Below, piece by piece: positions 17,256 through 26,074 of a DNA stretch of 64,000 nucleotides. Within the stretch, counting starts at the first letter, position 1; every line of letters starts with the position of its first letter. The position numbers were made by a program, and so were the translations under genes. Below the pieces are notes generated by a model, which saw only the letters and a list, made by a program, of their open reading frames with translations, made no database searches and was not told the origin of the DNA. The stretch lies in contig JAVKGX010000007.1 of assembly GCA_031432545.1 (NCBI GenBank), forward strand, positions 21,885 through 85,884. The letters run 5' to 3'. This DNA is from Armatimonadota bacterium. Lineage in GTDB: Bacteria > Sysuimicrobiota > Sysuimicrobiia > Sysuimicrobiales > Sysuimicrobiaceae.

Positions 17256-18236
17256 ATGACCATCAGGGTATGCCTCGCGGGGTCCGAACTGGCGCGTGCC
17301 GTCGCGAGAGCTGCGGACCTGTCTCTCGTGGCCGGCGTGTCGCGCACGCACGCGGGTCGGAACTTGGGCGAGGTATTGGGTGAGCCACACCTCGTCTGCC
17401 CCATCTACCGGTCGGTTGCAGAAGCGCTGGCCCATCCTTGCGACGTCTTCGTCGAGTACACGGAGCCGGGGACTGCCAGAACTCACGTCCTGAACGCACT
17501 CGAAAGGGGAGCCCATGTCGTGGTGGGAAGTTCCGGGCTTGCGGATGACGACTTCGCGCGAATCGATCGGGTCGCTCGCGAGCGGCGGCGCGGCGTCCTC
17601 GCGTGCGGCAACTTCGCCCTCACGGCCGTGCTGCTGCAGAAGTTCGCCGAGGTGGCAGCCAGGTACATTCCGCAGTGGGAGATCATCGACTACGCGCACG
17701 ACAACAAGGTGGACGCTCCGAGCGGAACGGTCCGTGAACTGGCCGCTCGCCTCGCCAGGGTGCGCCCTCCCAAACCGACGGTGCCCGCAGACCGGACGGT
17801 GGGGCTGCGCGAAGCGCGGGGCGCCACACTGGCGTCTTCCCAAGTCCATTCCCTCCGGCTGCCCGGGTACATGATCAGCGCCGAGATCATCTTTGGGATG
17901 CCCGACCAGCGACTGACGATTCGTCACGACGCGGGCAGCAGCGCTCGACCCTACGTCGACGGAGCTGTGCTCGCCATCCGTAGGGTTTCGACGCTGCTCG
18001 GTCTGCACCGGACACGGAGCAAGCGGGATGCACACGCTTCTATGGGTTGTGCAGGTCGTCCTCGGCATCTACTTCTTCGTCACCGGCCTCATCCACTTCT
18101 TGGTGCCGCCGGGCTTGCCCGGGCCGATGGCGTGGATGTACGAGTTGCCCACAACACTGCACTTCGTCGCTGGCGGTGCCGAAATCCTCGCTGGTCTGGG
18201 CCTGATTCTGCCCGGAGCGATCCGCGCTCGAGGTGA
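17256..18236 (+). pseudogene. dapB-like gene, damaged at both ends
   Basis: The central part clearly resembles dihydrodipicolinate reductase-like proteins: DVFVEYTEPG, VVVGSSGLADDD, ACGNFALTAVLLQKFAEVAA, DYAHDNKVDAPSGTVRELA, and the substrate region TIRHDAGSSARPYVDGAVLA. Two things are wrong. The N-terminal nucleotide-binding loop (normally GxxGxMG) is reduced to VCLAGSELARA, about six residues short. And after GLHR, where the family normally ends within about ten residues, the frame continues for over 70 residues through the next gene to TGA 18234-18236, overlapping it by 209 bases. I infer a decaying paralogue rather than the working dapB; the alternative is a diverged protein using another cofactor site. 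Confidence 0.6.
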
Positions 18237-18414
18237 ACTGACGGTGCTGGCAGCGTTGGGGCTGGTCGTGGTGATGCTGGGTGCGGCTGCGTGGCACCTT
18301 TGGCGTGGGGAGTACGAGAACATCTTCATGAACCTGGTTCTGGCGGGCCTGGCGGGGTTCGTGGCCTACGGCCGATGGAAGGTGAGACCTCTGGGCGGGT
18401 CTTCGCGGCCATGA
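18028..18414 (+). CDS. DoxX-like small membrane protein
   Basis: The 128-residue protein has four hydrophobic helices (about residues 4-24, 45-66, 72-92 and 98-118) and resembles DoxX/DUF-type integral membrane proteins, for example VLGIYFFVTGLIHFLVPPGL near the start and HFVAGGAEILAGLGLILPG in helix two. The function of such proteins is mostly unknown. It lies within the extended tail of the dapB-like frame, in a different frame, and overlaps the next gene by ATGA (18411-18414). The hydrophobic pattern argues that this frame, not the dapB-like tail, is the coding one from 18028 onwards. Confidence 0.72.
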   Translation: MHTLLWVVQVVLGIYFFVTGLIHFLVPPGLPGPMAWMYELPTTLHFVAGGAEILAGLGLILPGAIRARGELTVLAALGLVVVMLGAAAWHLWRGEYENIFMNLVLAGLAGFVAYGRWKVRPLGGSSRP

Positions 18415-19166
18415 AGGAGCGCGACCGCGCGGCACGGCGGGCGATCAAGTCGGACAGTGGGCCGCGGTCGGACCCACGGCAGGTCGGGGCTCTGCCCTCG
18501 GAGCCAAGCAGCGCGTTCGCCGCGATCGACGGGTACATCGAGGGTCTGTTCGTGCCGCAGGATGTCGCTCTGGATGCGACGGTACGCTCGATCGCGGATG
18601 CGGGGATGCCGCCGATCCAGGTGTCTGCGGTCCAGGGAAAGTTCCTCCATCTGCTCGCCCGGCTTGTGCGAGCGCGCCGGATCCTCGAGATCGGTACGCT
18701 CGCTGGATACAGCACGATCTGGCTGGCGCGGGCTCTGCCAGCCGACGGCAGCCTGATCTCGCTGGAACGAAACCCTCGGTACGCACAGGTGGCGCGTGCC
18801 AATCTGGCATGCGCGGGCGTGGACACCAGAGTCGAAATCGTCGTAGGCCCGGCGCTGGAAACCCTCCCGCGGCTCTGGCGCGCAGGAGGAGGCCCCTTCG
18901 ACATGGTCTTCATCGATGCCGACAAGGAGAACTACCCGGCATACTTGGATTGGAGCCTGCGCCTGACGCGCTCGGGCAGCCTGATCGTCGCGGATAACGT
19001 CGTGCGCGCAGGCCGCGTCCTCGCGGCCCACCCCGCAGACGGCGCCGACCGCGGCGCGCGGGCGTTCAACGCGGCGCTGGCGGCCGAAGCACGGGTCGAG
19101 GCGATCGTCGTGCAGCACGTCGGCGTCAAGGGACACGACGGCATGGCGATCGCCGTCGTGAGGTAG
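18411..19166 (+). CDS. SAM-dependent O-methyltransferase (caffeoyl-CoA/COMT type)
   Basis: The 251-residue protein belongs to the class I O-methyltransferase family 3, which transfers a methyl group from S-adenosylmethionine to catechol-like hydroxyls. The SAM-binding motif ILEIGTLAGYSTIWLA is near residue 92, ISLERNPRYAQVARANL near 116, and the metal/substrate motifs FDMVFIDADKENYPAYLDW near 163 and LIVADNVVRAGRV near 190. It starts at ATG 18411, overlapping the DoxX-like stop; the first 35 residues are variable. The natural substrate cannot be told from the sequence. Confidence 0.88.
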   Translation: MKERDRAARRAIKSDSGPRSDPRQVGALPSEPSSAFAAIDGYIEGLFVPQDVALDATVRSIADAGMPPIQVSAVQGKFLHLLARLVRARRILEIGTLAGYSTIWLARALPADGSLISLERNPRYAQVARANLACAGVDTRVEIVVGPALETLPRLWRAGGGPFDMVFIDADKENYPAYLDWSLRLTRSGSLIVADNVVRAGRVLAAHPADGADRGARAFNAALAAEARVEAIVVQHVGVKGHDGMAIAVVR

Positions 19167-19223
19167 CCCGTCGCCGCTTACCCCGGACGTCCGCGGCGTC
19201 GGACGAGCCCGAGCCCGGCGCAG

Positions 19224-20198
19224 ATGGAGGAAGCCGTGCTGATCCTCGGTCGCCGTGACGTCGAAGCTCTGCTGGACGTCGACGTCCTGATCGATGGGCT
19301 CGCGGTGGCGATGGCCGATGTGAGCGCCGGCCGTGCGTCCGTCCCGCCCCGAAACTTCGCGACGGTGGCAGACCGAGGGCTCCTGGCCGCGATGCCCGCG
19401 TATCTGGAGACCCGCAGTGTGCTGGCGGCCAAGCTCGTGTGTGTGTTCCCGGGCAACGCCCTCCGGGGCATCGAAACGCATCAGGCTCTGATCGGCGTCT
19501 TCGAAGCGGACTCCGGCCAGCCGGTGGCGATCCTCGATGGCGCCTCGATCACGGCCGTGCGCACCGCGGCGGGCTCGGCGCTGGCGACTCGCCTGTGCGC
19601 GCGTCAGGACGCGCGCGTCCTGGCGATCCTCGGCACCGGCGTACAGGCGCGCTCCCACGCGCGCGTCGTGCCCCGCGTCCGCCGGTTCGCCGAGATCCTG
19701 GTCGCGGGCCGCACGCCCGAGAAGGTGGAGGCTCTGGCGACCGAGATCGGGGCCACGCCGGTGCGATCGTACGCCGAGGCGGTCGCGCTCGCCGATGTGG
19801 TCTGCGCATGCACCCACGCGACCGAGCCGATCGTGCGGCGGGAGTGGCTGAGGCCGGGGACCCACGTGAACTCCGTCGGGTTCACCGCCGGGTTCGAAGT
19901 GGATCCTGCTGCGTTCGCGGACGCCGTCGTGATCGTGGAGTCCCGGGACGCAGCGATTGGTGAGTACCCCAACGGCGCGGCCGACCTGACGGCCGCCGTC
20001 CGTCAGGGACTGGCGCGCCCCGAAGACATCTGCGAAATCGGCGAACTGGTCGAGGGGCGCCGATCCGGACGCACGGACCCGGATCAGATCACGGTCTACC
20101 GCTCCGTGGGAGTGGCCGCCGAGGACGCGATCGCCGCTTGTCTGGTCGTGGAGGCGGCGCGCAGGCGGGGTCTGGGCGTAGAGGTCGATCTGTCGTGA
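19224..20198 (+). CDS. ornithine cyclodeaminase/mu-crystallin family protein
   Basis: The 324-residue protein belongs to the OCD/mu-crystallin family of NAD(P)-dependent enzymes, which includes ornithine cyclodeaminase, alanine dehydrogenase and imine reductases. Features are PPRNFATVADRGLLAAMPAY near residue 40, AAKLVCVFPGN near 70, DGASITAVRTAAGSALATRL near 105, the Rossmann motif AILGTGVQARSHA near 134, and the dinucleotide-site segment VNSVGFTAGFEVD near 215. The exact reaction is not predictable. It is 57 bases after the methyltransferase gene on the same strand. Confidence 0.88.
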   Translation: MEEAVLILGRRDVEALLDVDVLIDGLAVAMADVSAGRASVPPRNFATVADRGLLAAMPAYLETRSVLAAKLVCVFPGNALRGIETHQALIGVFEADSGQPVAILDGASITAVRTAAGSALATRLCARQDARVLAILGTGVQARSHARVVPRVRRFAEILVAGRTPEKVEALATEIGATPVRSYAEAVALADVVCACTHATEPIVRREWLRPGTHVNSVGFTAGFEVDPAAFADAVVIVESRDAAIGEYPNGAADLTAAVRQGLARPEDICEIGELVEGRRSGRTDPDQITVYRSVGVAAEDAIAACLVVEAARRRGLGVEVDLS

Positions 20199-20342
20199 TC
20201 CTTGAGGCAAGGCTACCCGCACAGGCGCTGGACCGGCGTGGCCGTCGAACGGGACGCGGCGCCGGGTCGCATGGCAGGCCTGAGGGCGGCACCACAAGAC
20301 CAGCCGAACGGAGGGGAGGCGGCCGCGGACGAGCGCGCTCGG

Positions 20343-20348
20343 TACAAT
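20343..20348 (+). promoter_or_regulatory. -10 element upstream of the quinone oxidoreductase gene
   Basis: TACAAT at 20343-20348 lies 34 bases before ATG 20383 in an otherwise GC-rich gap (20199-20382) that holds no other gene. No good -35 is present at 16-18 bases. GGAGGAGGG then precedes the start codon. Confidence 0.5.
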
Positions 20349-20382
20349 AGCGCCGGGAACACGTGGAGCGGAGGAGGGTGGC

Positions 20383-21351
20383 ATGCGCGCGATCCGGATT
20401 CACGAGACCGGTGGCCCGGAAGTGATGCGTCACGAGGAAGTGCCTACTCCCTCGCCCCAGGAGGGGCAGGCGTTGGTCCGTCTGGCGGCAGCAGGCGTAA
20501 ACTTCATCGACGTGTACCAGCGCAAGGGGCTGTACAAGCTGCCGCTCCCGGCGGTGCTCGGGCAGGAAGGAGCAGGGGTGGTGGAAGCCGTCGGCCCGGG
20601 AGTGGAGGTGGTCAGGCCCGGAGACCGTGTGGCGTTCGCAAACGTGTTGGGGGCTTACGCGGAGTACGTCGTCGCCCCCGCCGATCGTCTGGTGCTCCTT
20701 CCGGAGGGAGTGGACCTGGAGACGGCCGCCGCAGTCATGCTCCAGGGCATGACCGCACACTACCTGACCCATTCCACGTACCCCCTGCGGGAGGGGGACG
20801 TGGCGCTCGTGCATGCCGCCGCCGGTGGAGTGGGCCTGCTGCTCACCCAGATGGCCAAGCGACGGGGGGCGACGGTGATCGGAACGGTCTCGACGGAGGC
20901 GAAGGCCCGACTCGCGGAAGACGCGGGTGTGGATCACGTGGTCCTGTACACCGAGACGAATTTCGAAGCCGAGGCGCGACGCATCACGGACGGCAAGGGG
21001 GTTCAGGTCGTCTACGACTCGGTGGGACGGGATACGTTCGAGCGCAGTCTCGGCAGCCTGACGCTGCGCGGCATGCTCGTGCTGTTCGGGCAGTCCAGCG
21101 GTCCAGTCGCTCCGTTCGACCCACAGATCCTCAACGCCAAGGGATCGCTGTTCCTGACGCGGCCCACGCTGATGCACTACACCGCCACGCGCGAAGAGTT
21201 GCTGTGGCGTGCGAACGACGTCCTCGGATGGGTAGCCTCGGGAGAACTCAGGGTCCGGATCGACCGGACCTTCCCGCTGGATCAGGCGGCCGAAGCCCAT
21301 CGGGCATTGGAGAGCCGGCAGACGACCGGCAAGGTGTTGCTGTCCATGTGA
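20383..21351 (+). CDS. NADPH:quinone reductase-like zinc-independent MDR oxidoreductase
   Basis: The 322-residue protein is a medium-chain dehydrogenase/reductase of the quinone oxidoreductase (QOR) type, which reduces quinones with NADPH. It begins [15 protein letters not shown], has [20 protein letters not shown] near residue 36, [15 protein letters not shown] near 61 and the nucleotide-binding motif [16 protein letters not shown] near 143. Zinc ligands of alcohol dehydrogenases are absent, as expected for QOR. A strong ribosome site (GGAGGAGGG) precedes ATG 20383. Confidence 0.92.
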   Translation: MRAIRIHETGGPEVMRHEEVPTPSPQEGQALVRLAAAGVNFIDVYQRKGLYKLPLPAVLGQEGAGVVEAVGPGVEVVRPGDRVAFANVLGAYAEYVVAPADRLVLLPEGVDLETAAAVMLQGMTAHYLTHSTYPLREGDVALVHAAAGGVGLLLTQMAKRRGATVIGTVSTEAKARLAEDAGVDHVVLYTETNFEAEARRITDGKGVQVVYDSVGRDTFERSLGSLTLRGMLVLFGQSSGPVAPFDPQILNAKGSLFLTRPTLMHYTATREELLWRANDVLGWVASGELRVRIDRTFPLDQAAEAHRALESRQTTGKVLLSM

Positions 21352-21439
21352 GCCGGTTGGTCAGATCTCCGGCGGCCGCACTCACAGCCGGCCGGCGCCC
21401 GGCGACCCCCCGCACCGGATGGACGTTCGCCAGCGAGAG

Positions 21440-21453
21440 GGAACGTGTGTTTG
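21440..21453 (+). promoter_or_regulatory. LexA/SOS-type operator in the recX promoter
   Basis: GGAACGTGTGTTTG matches the Gram-positive LexA consensus CGAACRNRYGTTYC at 12 of 14 positions and ends one base before the -10, exactly as the recA operator does. It shares AAC-N-T-N-T-GTTTG with the recA site. Confidence 0.72.
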
Positions 21454-21454
21454 C

Positions 21455-21460
21455 TATAAT
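21455..21460 (+). promoter_or_regulatory. recX promoter -10
   Basis: A consensus TATAAT (21455-21460) with an extended TGC in front gives a start near 21467 and a 39-base leader before GTG 21506. The -35 region is poor, which suits an extended -10 promoter. The SOS-type operator directly abuts it. Confidence 0.75.
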
Positions 21461-21505
21461 GGGGCGGCAGGAGGCGGACTTCCTGAAACGCATCGAGAGC
21501 AGACG

Positions 21506-22213
21506 GTGACGGAACTGCAGACACCTGCGTCGCGCTCAAGACGGGCGGCTGCGCGGGGCGGCGGGCTCACACCGCAGGTCGTGAGTGTCCTTCCCGCCCG
21601 CCAGCCCGGTCTGGTGCGGATACGGATGTCCACGGGGGAGTTTCTGCGTGTCCGGGAGCAGACTTGTAGGGAGCTGGGCGTCAGCCTGGGGGCGATCACC
21701 GCCCAGACCCTGCGCCGGCTGACCGACGAAGACGCTGGCACCAGGCTCCGGGAACGCGCCCTGCGCCTGCTGGCTGCGCGTCCGAGGTCGCGGGCCGAGC
21801 TGGCTGCCAGACTGCGACGGGTAGGCCCCGCCGCGCGGGTGGCCGGCGTGCTGGCGGAACTGGAACGGCAGGGCCTGGTGGACGACGAACGCTTCGCACG
21901 CCTGTGGACGCAGTCCCGCCGTCAGGCGCGCAGGTGGGGTGCGCTTCGGATCCGCCGGGAACTACGCGCTAAGGGAATCCCCCCCGACGTCATCGAGCGG
22001 GTGTTGGACGAAGACCCAACCGATGAAGAGGCTGTGGCCGAAGCGCTCGCCTGCCAGAGGCTGCGTGCCTACGCCGGGCTCGACCGCAAGACCGCTGCCC
22101 GCCGCCTGGCCGCGTTCTTGGCCCGCCGTGGCTTCCGGGACGGCAGCGTGATCCACGCGTTGCGCAGGGTCGGGTTGTTCGCGGACCGAACCGCAGACGA
22201 GGGGCCCGCCTGA
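21506..22213 (+). CDS. recX: RecX-family regulator of RecA
   Basis: RecX caps and inhibits RecA filaments. The 235-residue protein carries the family's three-helix repeats: LRLLAARPRSRAELAARLRR near residue 87, LERQGLVDDERFARLWTQSR near 122, and RIRRELRAKGIPPDVIERVL near 150, with ARRLAAFLARRGFRDGSVIH near 200. GTG 21506 was chosen because it lies downstream of the predicted transcription start; the frame is open to 21419, but that part overlaps the promoter. Unlike in many genomes recX is not next to recA; it has its own SOS-type promoter. Confidence 0.88.
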   Translation: MTELQTPASRSRRAAARGGGLTPQVVSVLPARQPGLVRIRMSTGEFLRVREQTCRELGVSLGAITAQTLRRLTDEDAGTRLRERALRLLAARPRSRAELAARLRRVGPAARVAGVLAELERQGLVDDERFARLWTQSRRQARRWGALRIRRELRAKGIPPDVIERVLDEDPTDEEAVAEALACQRLRAYAGLDRKTAARRLAAFLARRGFRDGSVIHALRRVGLFADRTADEGPA

Positions 22214-22280
22214 TGCGCCAATCCATCGAATCGCCCAACCGTCCCCGGTACACCGTGGTCTTGGAGACCGAGGCCCTTCG

Positions 22281-25200
22281 ATGAAGCAGCATGCGCCGAA
22301 CCGTTCCGCAACCGGGACCGCGGCCCGGGCAGTGCGGGCGAGCCTCCAGATCGCACTCACGCTCGATACGGCCCCCCAAGTTCCGACATCTCCGATCGAG
22401 CGCGTCGTGGACGGGTTGAACGATGAGCAGCGCCGCGCGGTGGCGTGGGATAGCGGCCCCCTGCTGATCATCGCCGGGGCCGGTACCGGGAAGACCGCCG
22501 TGATCACCCGTCGGATCGCCTACCTGATCACCAGCAAGCGCGCACGCCCGTCGGAGATCCTCGCGCTGACGTTCACGGACAAGGCCGCCGCCGAGATGGA
22601 AGAGCGCGTCGACGTACTCGTCCCCTACGGCTATACGGACATCTGGATCTCCACCTTCCACGCGTTCGGAGAACGCGTGCTCCGGGACAACGCCCTGGTG
22701 CTGGGGCTGCCCCCCGACTTCCGGGTCTTGGACCGCGCCGAGCAGGTGCTGTTCTTGCGGGAAAATCTCTTCGAGCTTCCGCTGCGGATCTACCGGCCTC
22801 TGGGGGATCCCACGCGGCACCTCCAGGCGCTGGTCTCGCTGTTCAGCCGGGCCAAGGACGAGGCCGTCTCGCCGTCCGACTACCTCCAGTACGCGGAGGC
22901 GGTGGCGGCGCAGGCCACCCAGAATCCCGGCGACGAGGAGATGCAGCGAGAGGCGGACCGGCAGATGGAGCTGGCCCAAGCCTACGCCGCGTACCAGAGG
23001 CTGCTGGGGGAGCGCGGCCTGGTGGACTTCGGCGACCTGATCACCCTGACGCTTCGGCTGTTCCGAGACCATCCGGCCGCGCTGCGACCCTACCAGGAGC
23101 GCTTCCGCTACATCCTGGTCGATGAGTTCCAGGACACCAACCACGCGCAGTTCGAGATCGTCAAGCTCCTGGCCGCCCGCCATCGGAACGTCACCGTGGT
23201 CGGCGACGATGACCAGGCCATCTACAAGTGGCGGGGAGCAGCCATCAGCAACATCCTGGACTTCGCGCGCACCTACCCCGACGCCCACAAGATCGTCCTG
23301 CTGCGCAACTACCGCAGCGGTCAGGCCATCCTCGACGCGGCCTACCGGCTGATCCGCCACAACGACCCCGACCGGCTGGAAGTACGCGAGGACGTCGACA
23401 AGCGCCTGATCGCCGATCGGCCACAGGGGCCTTTGCCCGAACACCTGCACTTCGACACGCTCAGCACGGAGGCCGACGCGGTCGCCGCCCGAATCGCAGA
23501 CCGCGTGGAAGCGGGCGAATGGCATTACCGCGACGTGGCGATCCTCGTCCGTGCCAACAACGACGCCGAGCCCTTCCTGCGGGCGCTGAACATGCGGGGG
23601 ATTCCGTTCCAGTTCAGCGGCAGCCGTGGGTTGTACGACCGCGAGGAGATCCGGCTGGTGCTCGCCTTCCTCCGCGTGCTCGCCGACCCGCAGGACAGCC
23701 TCAGCCTGTACTACCTGGGCACGTCGCCTTTGTACGCCGTCGGCGCCACGGACATGGCGCGCTGCCTGGCGACCGCCCGGCAGAAGAACCGATCGCTGGA
23801 GTGGGTCTTCCGCAACTTGGATGCGCAAGACCTCAGCGCCGAGGTGTCCCCCGAAAGCCGCGCCGCCATCGAGAAGATGCTGGCAGACCTGGAAGCGATG
23901 CGCGAGCGTAGCGCCGCACACCCGACGGGCCGCGTACTCTACGAATACCTGGTCGAGCGGACGGGCTACGTCAAGCGCCTCGCGTCCTCGGGGAACCCCA
24001 ACGACGAGATGCGCGTACGCAACCTGGCGCGCTTGTTTGACATCGTCGCCCGCACCGCACCCCTGCTGCGCTACGACCGGGCCGTGGAGTTCCTGCGCCA
24101 CATCGACGAGCGGATCCAGGCCGGCGACGACCCGGCGGTGGCGGAAGCCGATCCGGATGCCGACGCCGTGCAGGTGCTGACCGTCCACAAGGCCAAGGGA
24201 CTGGAGTTCCCTGTAGTGTTCGTCGTTTCGTGTGTGGACCGCCGCTTCCCCCTGGGACGGCGCGCAGATCCCATCGAGTTGCCGGACACACTCATCCGGG
24301 ATGTCCTGCCCGAGGGCGACCACCACCTCCAGGAGGAGCGGAGGTTGTTCTACGTGGCGATGACGCGCGCCCGGCGTGAGCTGTACCTCACCAGCGCCCG
24401 CGACTACGGGGGGCTGCGACCCCGCAAGGTCAGCCGCTTCGTGCTCGAAGCCTTGGATGTCCCCGCGGGGTCACAGCAGCCCTTCCGGGCATCGGCGGCC
24501 GAGCAGATCCATCGGCACGCACCGCCGGCCGGTGAGCCGCTGGCGCTGGAGGGCATCGTGCCATCGGACGGTGTCGTCAGCGTCTCCTTCCGGCAGCTGG
24601 ACGACTACCAGACGTGTCCGCTGAAGTTCAAGTACGCGCACATTCTGCGCGTCCCCGTGACCCGCGATCACCGCGTGGCCTACGGCTTCGCGATCCACGA
24701 GGCGGTCCGGGAGTACAACCGGCGGCGCGCGCGCCGTCAGGCGATCACGCTCGACGAGCTGATCGCCTACTTCGAGAAGGTGTGGGTGAACGAGGGTTTC
24801 ATCAGCCGCGAGCACGAAGAGCGCCGAATGGCCGAGGGTCGCGCGGTTCTGGCGGCCTTCTACGAGCACCAGGCGTCGGCGGGCACCGTCCCGACGATGG
24901 TTGAGGCCCCGTTCTCGTTCGTCCGGGGCAACACCCGTGTGCGCGGGCGCTGGGACCGGGTCGACGTCCGCGACGGCGAGGTGTGCGTCGTGGACTTCAA
25001 GACCTCGGACGTCCGAGAGCCGGATCGGGCCGACGAGCGCGTCCGGGACAGCCTGCAGCTGCGTCTGTACGCGATGGCCTACAACGAGGTCTACGGAAAG
25101 CTGCCCGACCGTCTGGAGATGCACTTTTTGGGGCCGGGCGGCGTCGTCGTTGGGTCGCTGGCTCCGGAGCCCTCATGGGTCGCCGATGCTGCGGACGCGA

Positions 25201-25319
25201 TCGATCGGGTGGCCGACGGTATCCGGCGCGGCGACTTCGTCGCCACGCCCGACTGGTTCCGGGCCTGCCGACACTGCGCGTTCTCGGCGATCTGTCCGTA
25301 CACGGCAAAGGGGGATTGA
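22281..25319 (+). CDS. UvrD/PcrA-type helicase fused to a PD-(D/E)XK nuclease with Fe-S cysteines
   Basis: The first 700 residues are a superfamily 1A helicase: Walker A AGAGTGKT near residue 66, TFTDKAAAEME, motif II VDEFQDTN near 280, motif III GDDDQAIYKWRGA, motif V HKAKGLEFP and motif VI VAMTRARREL near 691. The last 250 residues are a PD-(D/E)XK exonuclease domain of the AddB/RecB/Cas4 group with VDFKTSD near 903 and Q-LRLYAMAY after it. One cysteine near 778 (YQTCPLKF) and three near 995-1004 in the pattern C-x2-C-x5-C form the typical 4Fe-4S staple. I infer a helicase-nuclease for DNA end processing. ATG 22281 is the first good start; about 50 residues precede the helicase core. Confidence 0.92.
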   Translation: MKQHAPNRSATGTAARAVRASLQIALTLDTAPQVPTSPIERVVDGLNDEQRRAVAWDSGPLLIIAGAGTGKTAVITRRIAYLITSKRARPSEILALTFTDKAAAEMEERVDVLVPYGYTDIWISTFHAFGERVLRDNALVLGLPPDFRVLDRAEQVLFLRENLFELPLRIYRPLGDPTRHLQALVSLFSRAKDEAVSPSDYLQYAEAVAAQATQNPGDEEMQREADRQMELAQAYAAYQRLLGERGLVDFGDLITLTLRLFRDHPAALRPYQERFRYILVDEFQDTNHAQFEIVKLLAARHRNVTVVGDDDQAIYKWRGAAISNILDFARTYPDAHKIVLLRNYRSGQAILDAAYRLIRHNDPDRLEVREDVDKRLIADRPQGPLPEHLHFDTLSTEADAVAARIADRVEAGEWHYRDVAILVRANNDAEPFLRALNMRGIPFQFSGSRGLYDREEIRLVLAFLRVLADPQDSLSLYYLGTSPLYAVGATDMARCLATARQKNRSLEWVFRNLDAQDLSAEVSPESRAAIEKMLADLEAMRERSAAHPTGRVLYEYLVERTGYVKRLASSGNPNDEMRVRNLARLFDIVARTAPLLRYDRAVEFLRHIDERIQAGDDPAVAEADPDADAVQVLTVHKAKGLEFPVVFVVSCVDRRFPLGRRADPIELPDTLIRDVLPEGDHHLQEERRLFYVAMTRARRELYLTSARDYGGLRPRKVSRFVLEALDVPAGSQQPFRASAAEQIHRHAPPAGEPLALEGIVPSDGVVSVSFRQLDDYQTCPLKFKYAHILRVPVTRDHRVAYGFAIHEAVREYNRRRARRQAITLDELIAYFEKVWVNEGFISREHEERRMAEGRAVLAAFYEHQASAGTVPTMVEAPFSFVRGNTRVRGRWDRVDVRDGEVCVVDFKTSDVREPDRADERVRDSLQLRLYAMAYNEVYGKLPDRLEMHFLGPGGVVVGSLAPEPSWVADAADAIDRVADGIRRGDFVATPDWFRACRHCAFSAICPYTAKGD

Positions 25320-25324
25320 ACGAC

Positions 25325-26074
25325 GTGGTCGGCGATCGTGAGCCGGGGTCCACTGGGCCAGCAGCCACATCCGGGCGACCGCACGCGGTCCGAGCGGTGT
25401 TGTTGGACGCGGGGCACACGATCATCGAAGGGAGGCCCTCGTGGTTCGACGTGTGGGAGGAGGCGCTCGGGGCTTTCGACGTGACGCTGGATCGCGAGGC
25501 GTTGCAGAAGGCCTATGCGCGCGCCAGCGACGCACTCAGCCACATCCCCCCCGAGCAGTTCACCCCCGAGACGTGGCGGCAGTTCCTGCGCGAGATGGTG
25601 GCGAACCTCGAGATCCCCGGCCACGAGGATGCGATCGCCGACCGCATGCACCGGATCCTGGCCGAGGTGCGACCCCAGTACAGGGCCTACGAGGAAGTCC
25701 CCGAAGTCCTCGAGCGCCTGCGCAGGCGGGGACTGCGTCTTGCGGTGGTGTCGAACTGGGAACTGGATCTCCCGGAGGTCCTTGCCCGCGCAGGTCTGGA
25801 CGGTCGGTTCGACGCCGTGGTCGCGTCCGCGGCGGTCGGCGCCGCCAAGCCCGACCCGCGCATCTTCCACATCGCCCTGGACCGGGTGGGCGTCGCGCCG
25901 TCAGCAGCGGTGCACGTGGGTGACTCGTACGAAGCCGACGTGCAAGGTGCCCGGGCGGCCGGGGTGCATCCGGTTCTGCTGGATCGGGATCGTCTGTACC
26001 ATGACGTGGACTGTGATCTGATCCGCAACCTGCGTGAACTGCCGGCCGTGTTGGACCGGCTGGAGGCACGGTGA
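25325..26074 (+). CDS. HAD-superfamily hydrolase
   Basis: The 249-residue protein is a HAD subfamily IA hydrolase. Motif I reads LLDAGHTI near residue 25 (first Asp present, the second Asp of DxD replaced by Gly), motif II VVSNWE near 140, motif III lysine in AKPDPRIF near 178, and motif IV HVGDSYEADVQGARAAG near 198. The missing second Asp is seen in several HAD groups and may mean a non-phosphatase reaction. It starts at GTG 25325, 5 bases after the helicase stop, and overlaps the next gene by GTGA. The substrate is unknown. Confidence 0.85.
   Translation: MVGDREPGSTGPAATSGRPHAVRAVLLDAGHTIIEGRPSWFDVWEEALGAFDVTLDREALQKAYARASDALSHIPPEQFTPETWRQFLREMVANLEIPGHEDAIADRMHRILAEVRPQYRAYEEVPEVLERLRRRGLRLAVVSNWELDLPEVLARAGLDGRFDAVVASAAVGAAKPDPRIFHIALDRVGVAPSAAVHVGDSYEADVQGARAAGVHPVLLDRDRLYHDVDCDLIRNLRELPAVLDRLEAR

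Noticed and set aside
21459-21509. A 16-codon frame ahead of recX as leader peptide
   Set aside because: Its ATG lies inside the -10 hexamer, upstream of the predicted transcription start, so it would not be transcribed.
21990-24326. Open frame of 778 codons on the minus strand opposite the helicase gene
   Set aside because: It mirrors the helicase codons; no start region, domain or ribosome site supports it.
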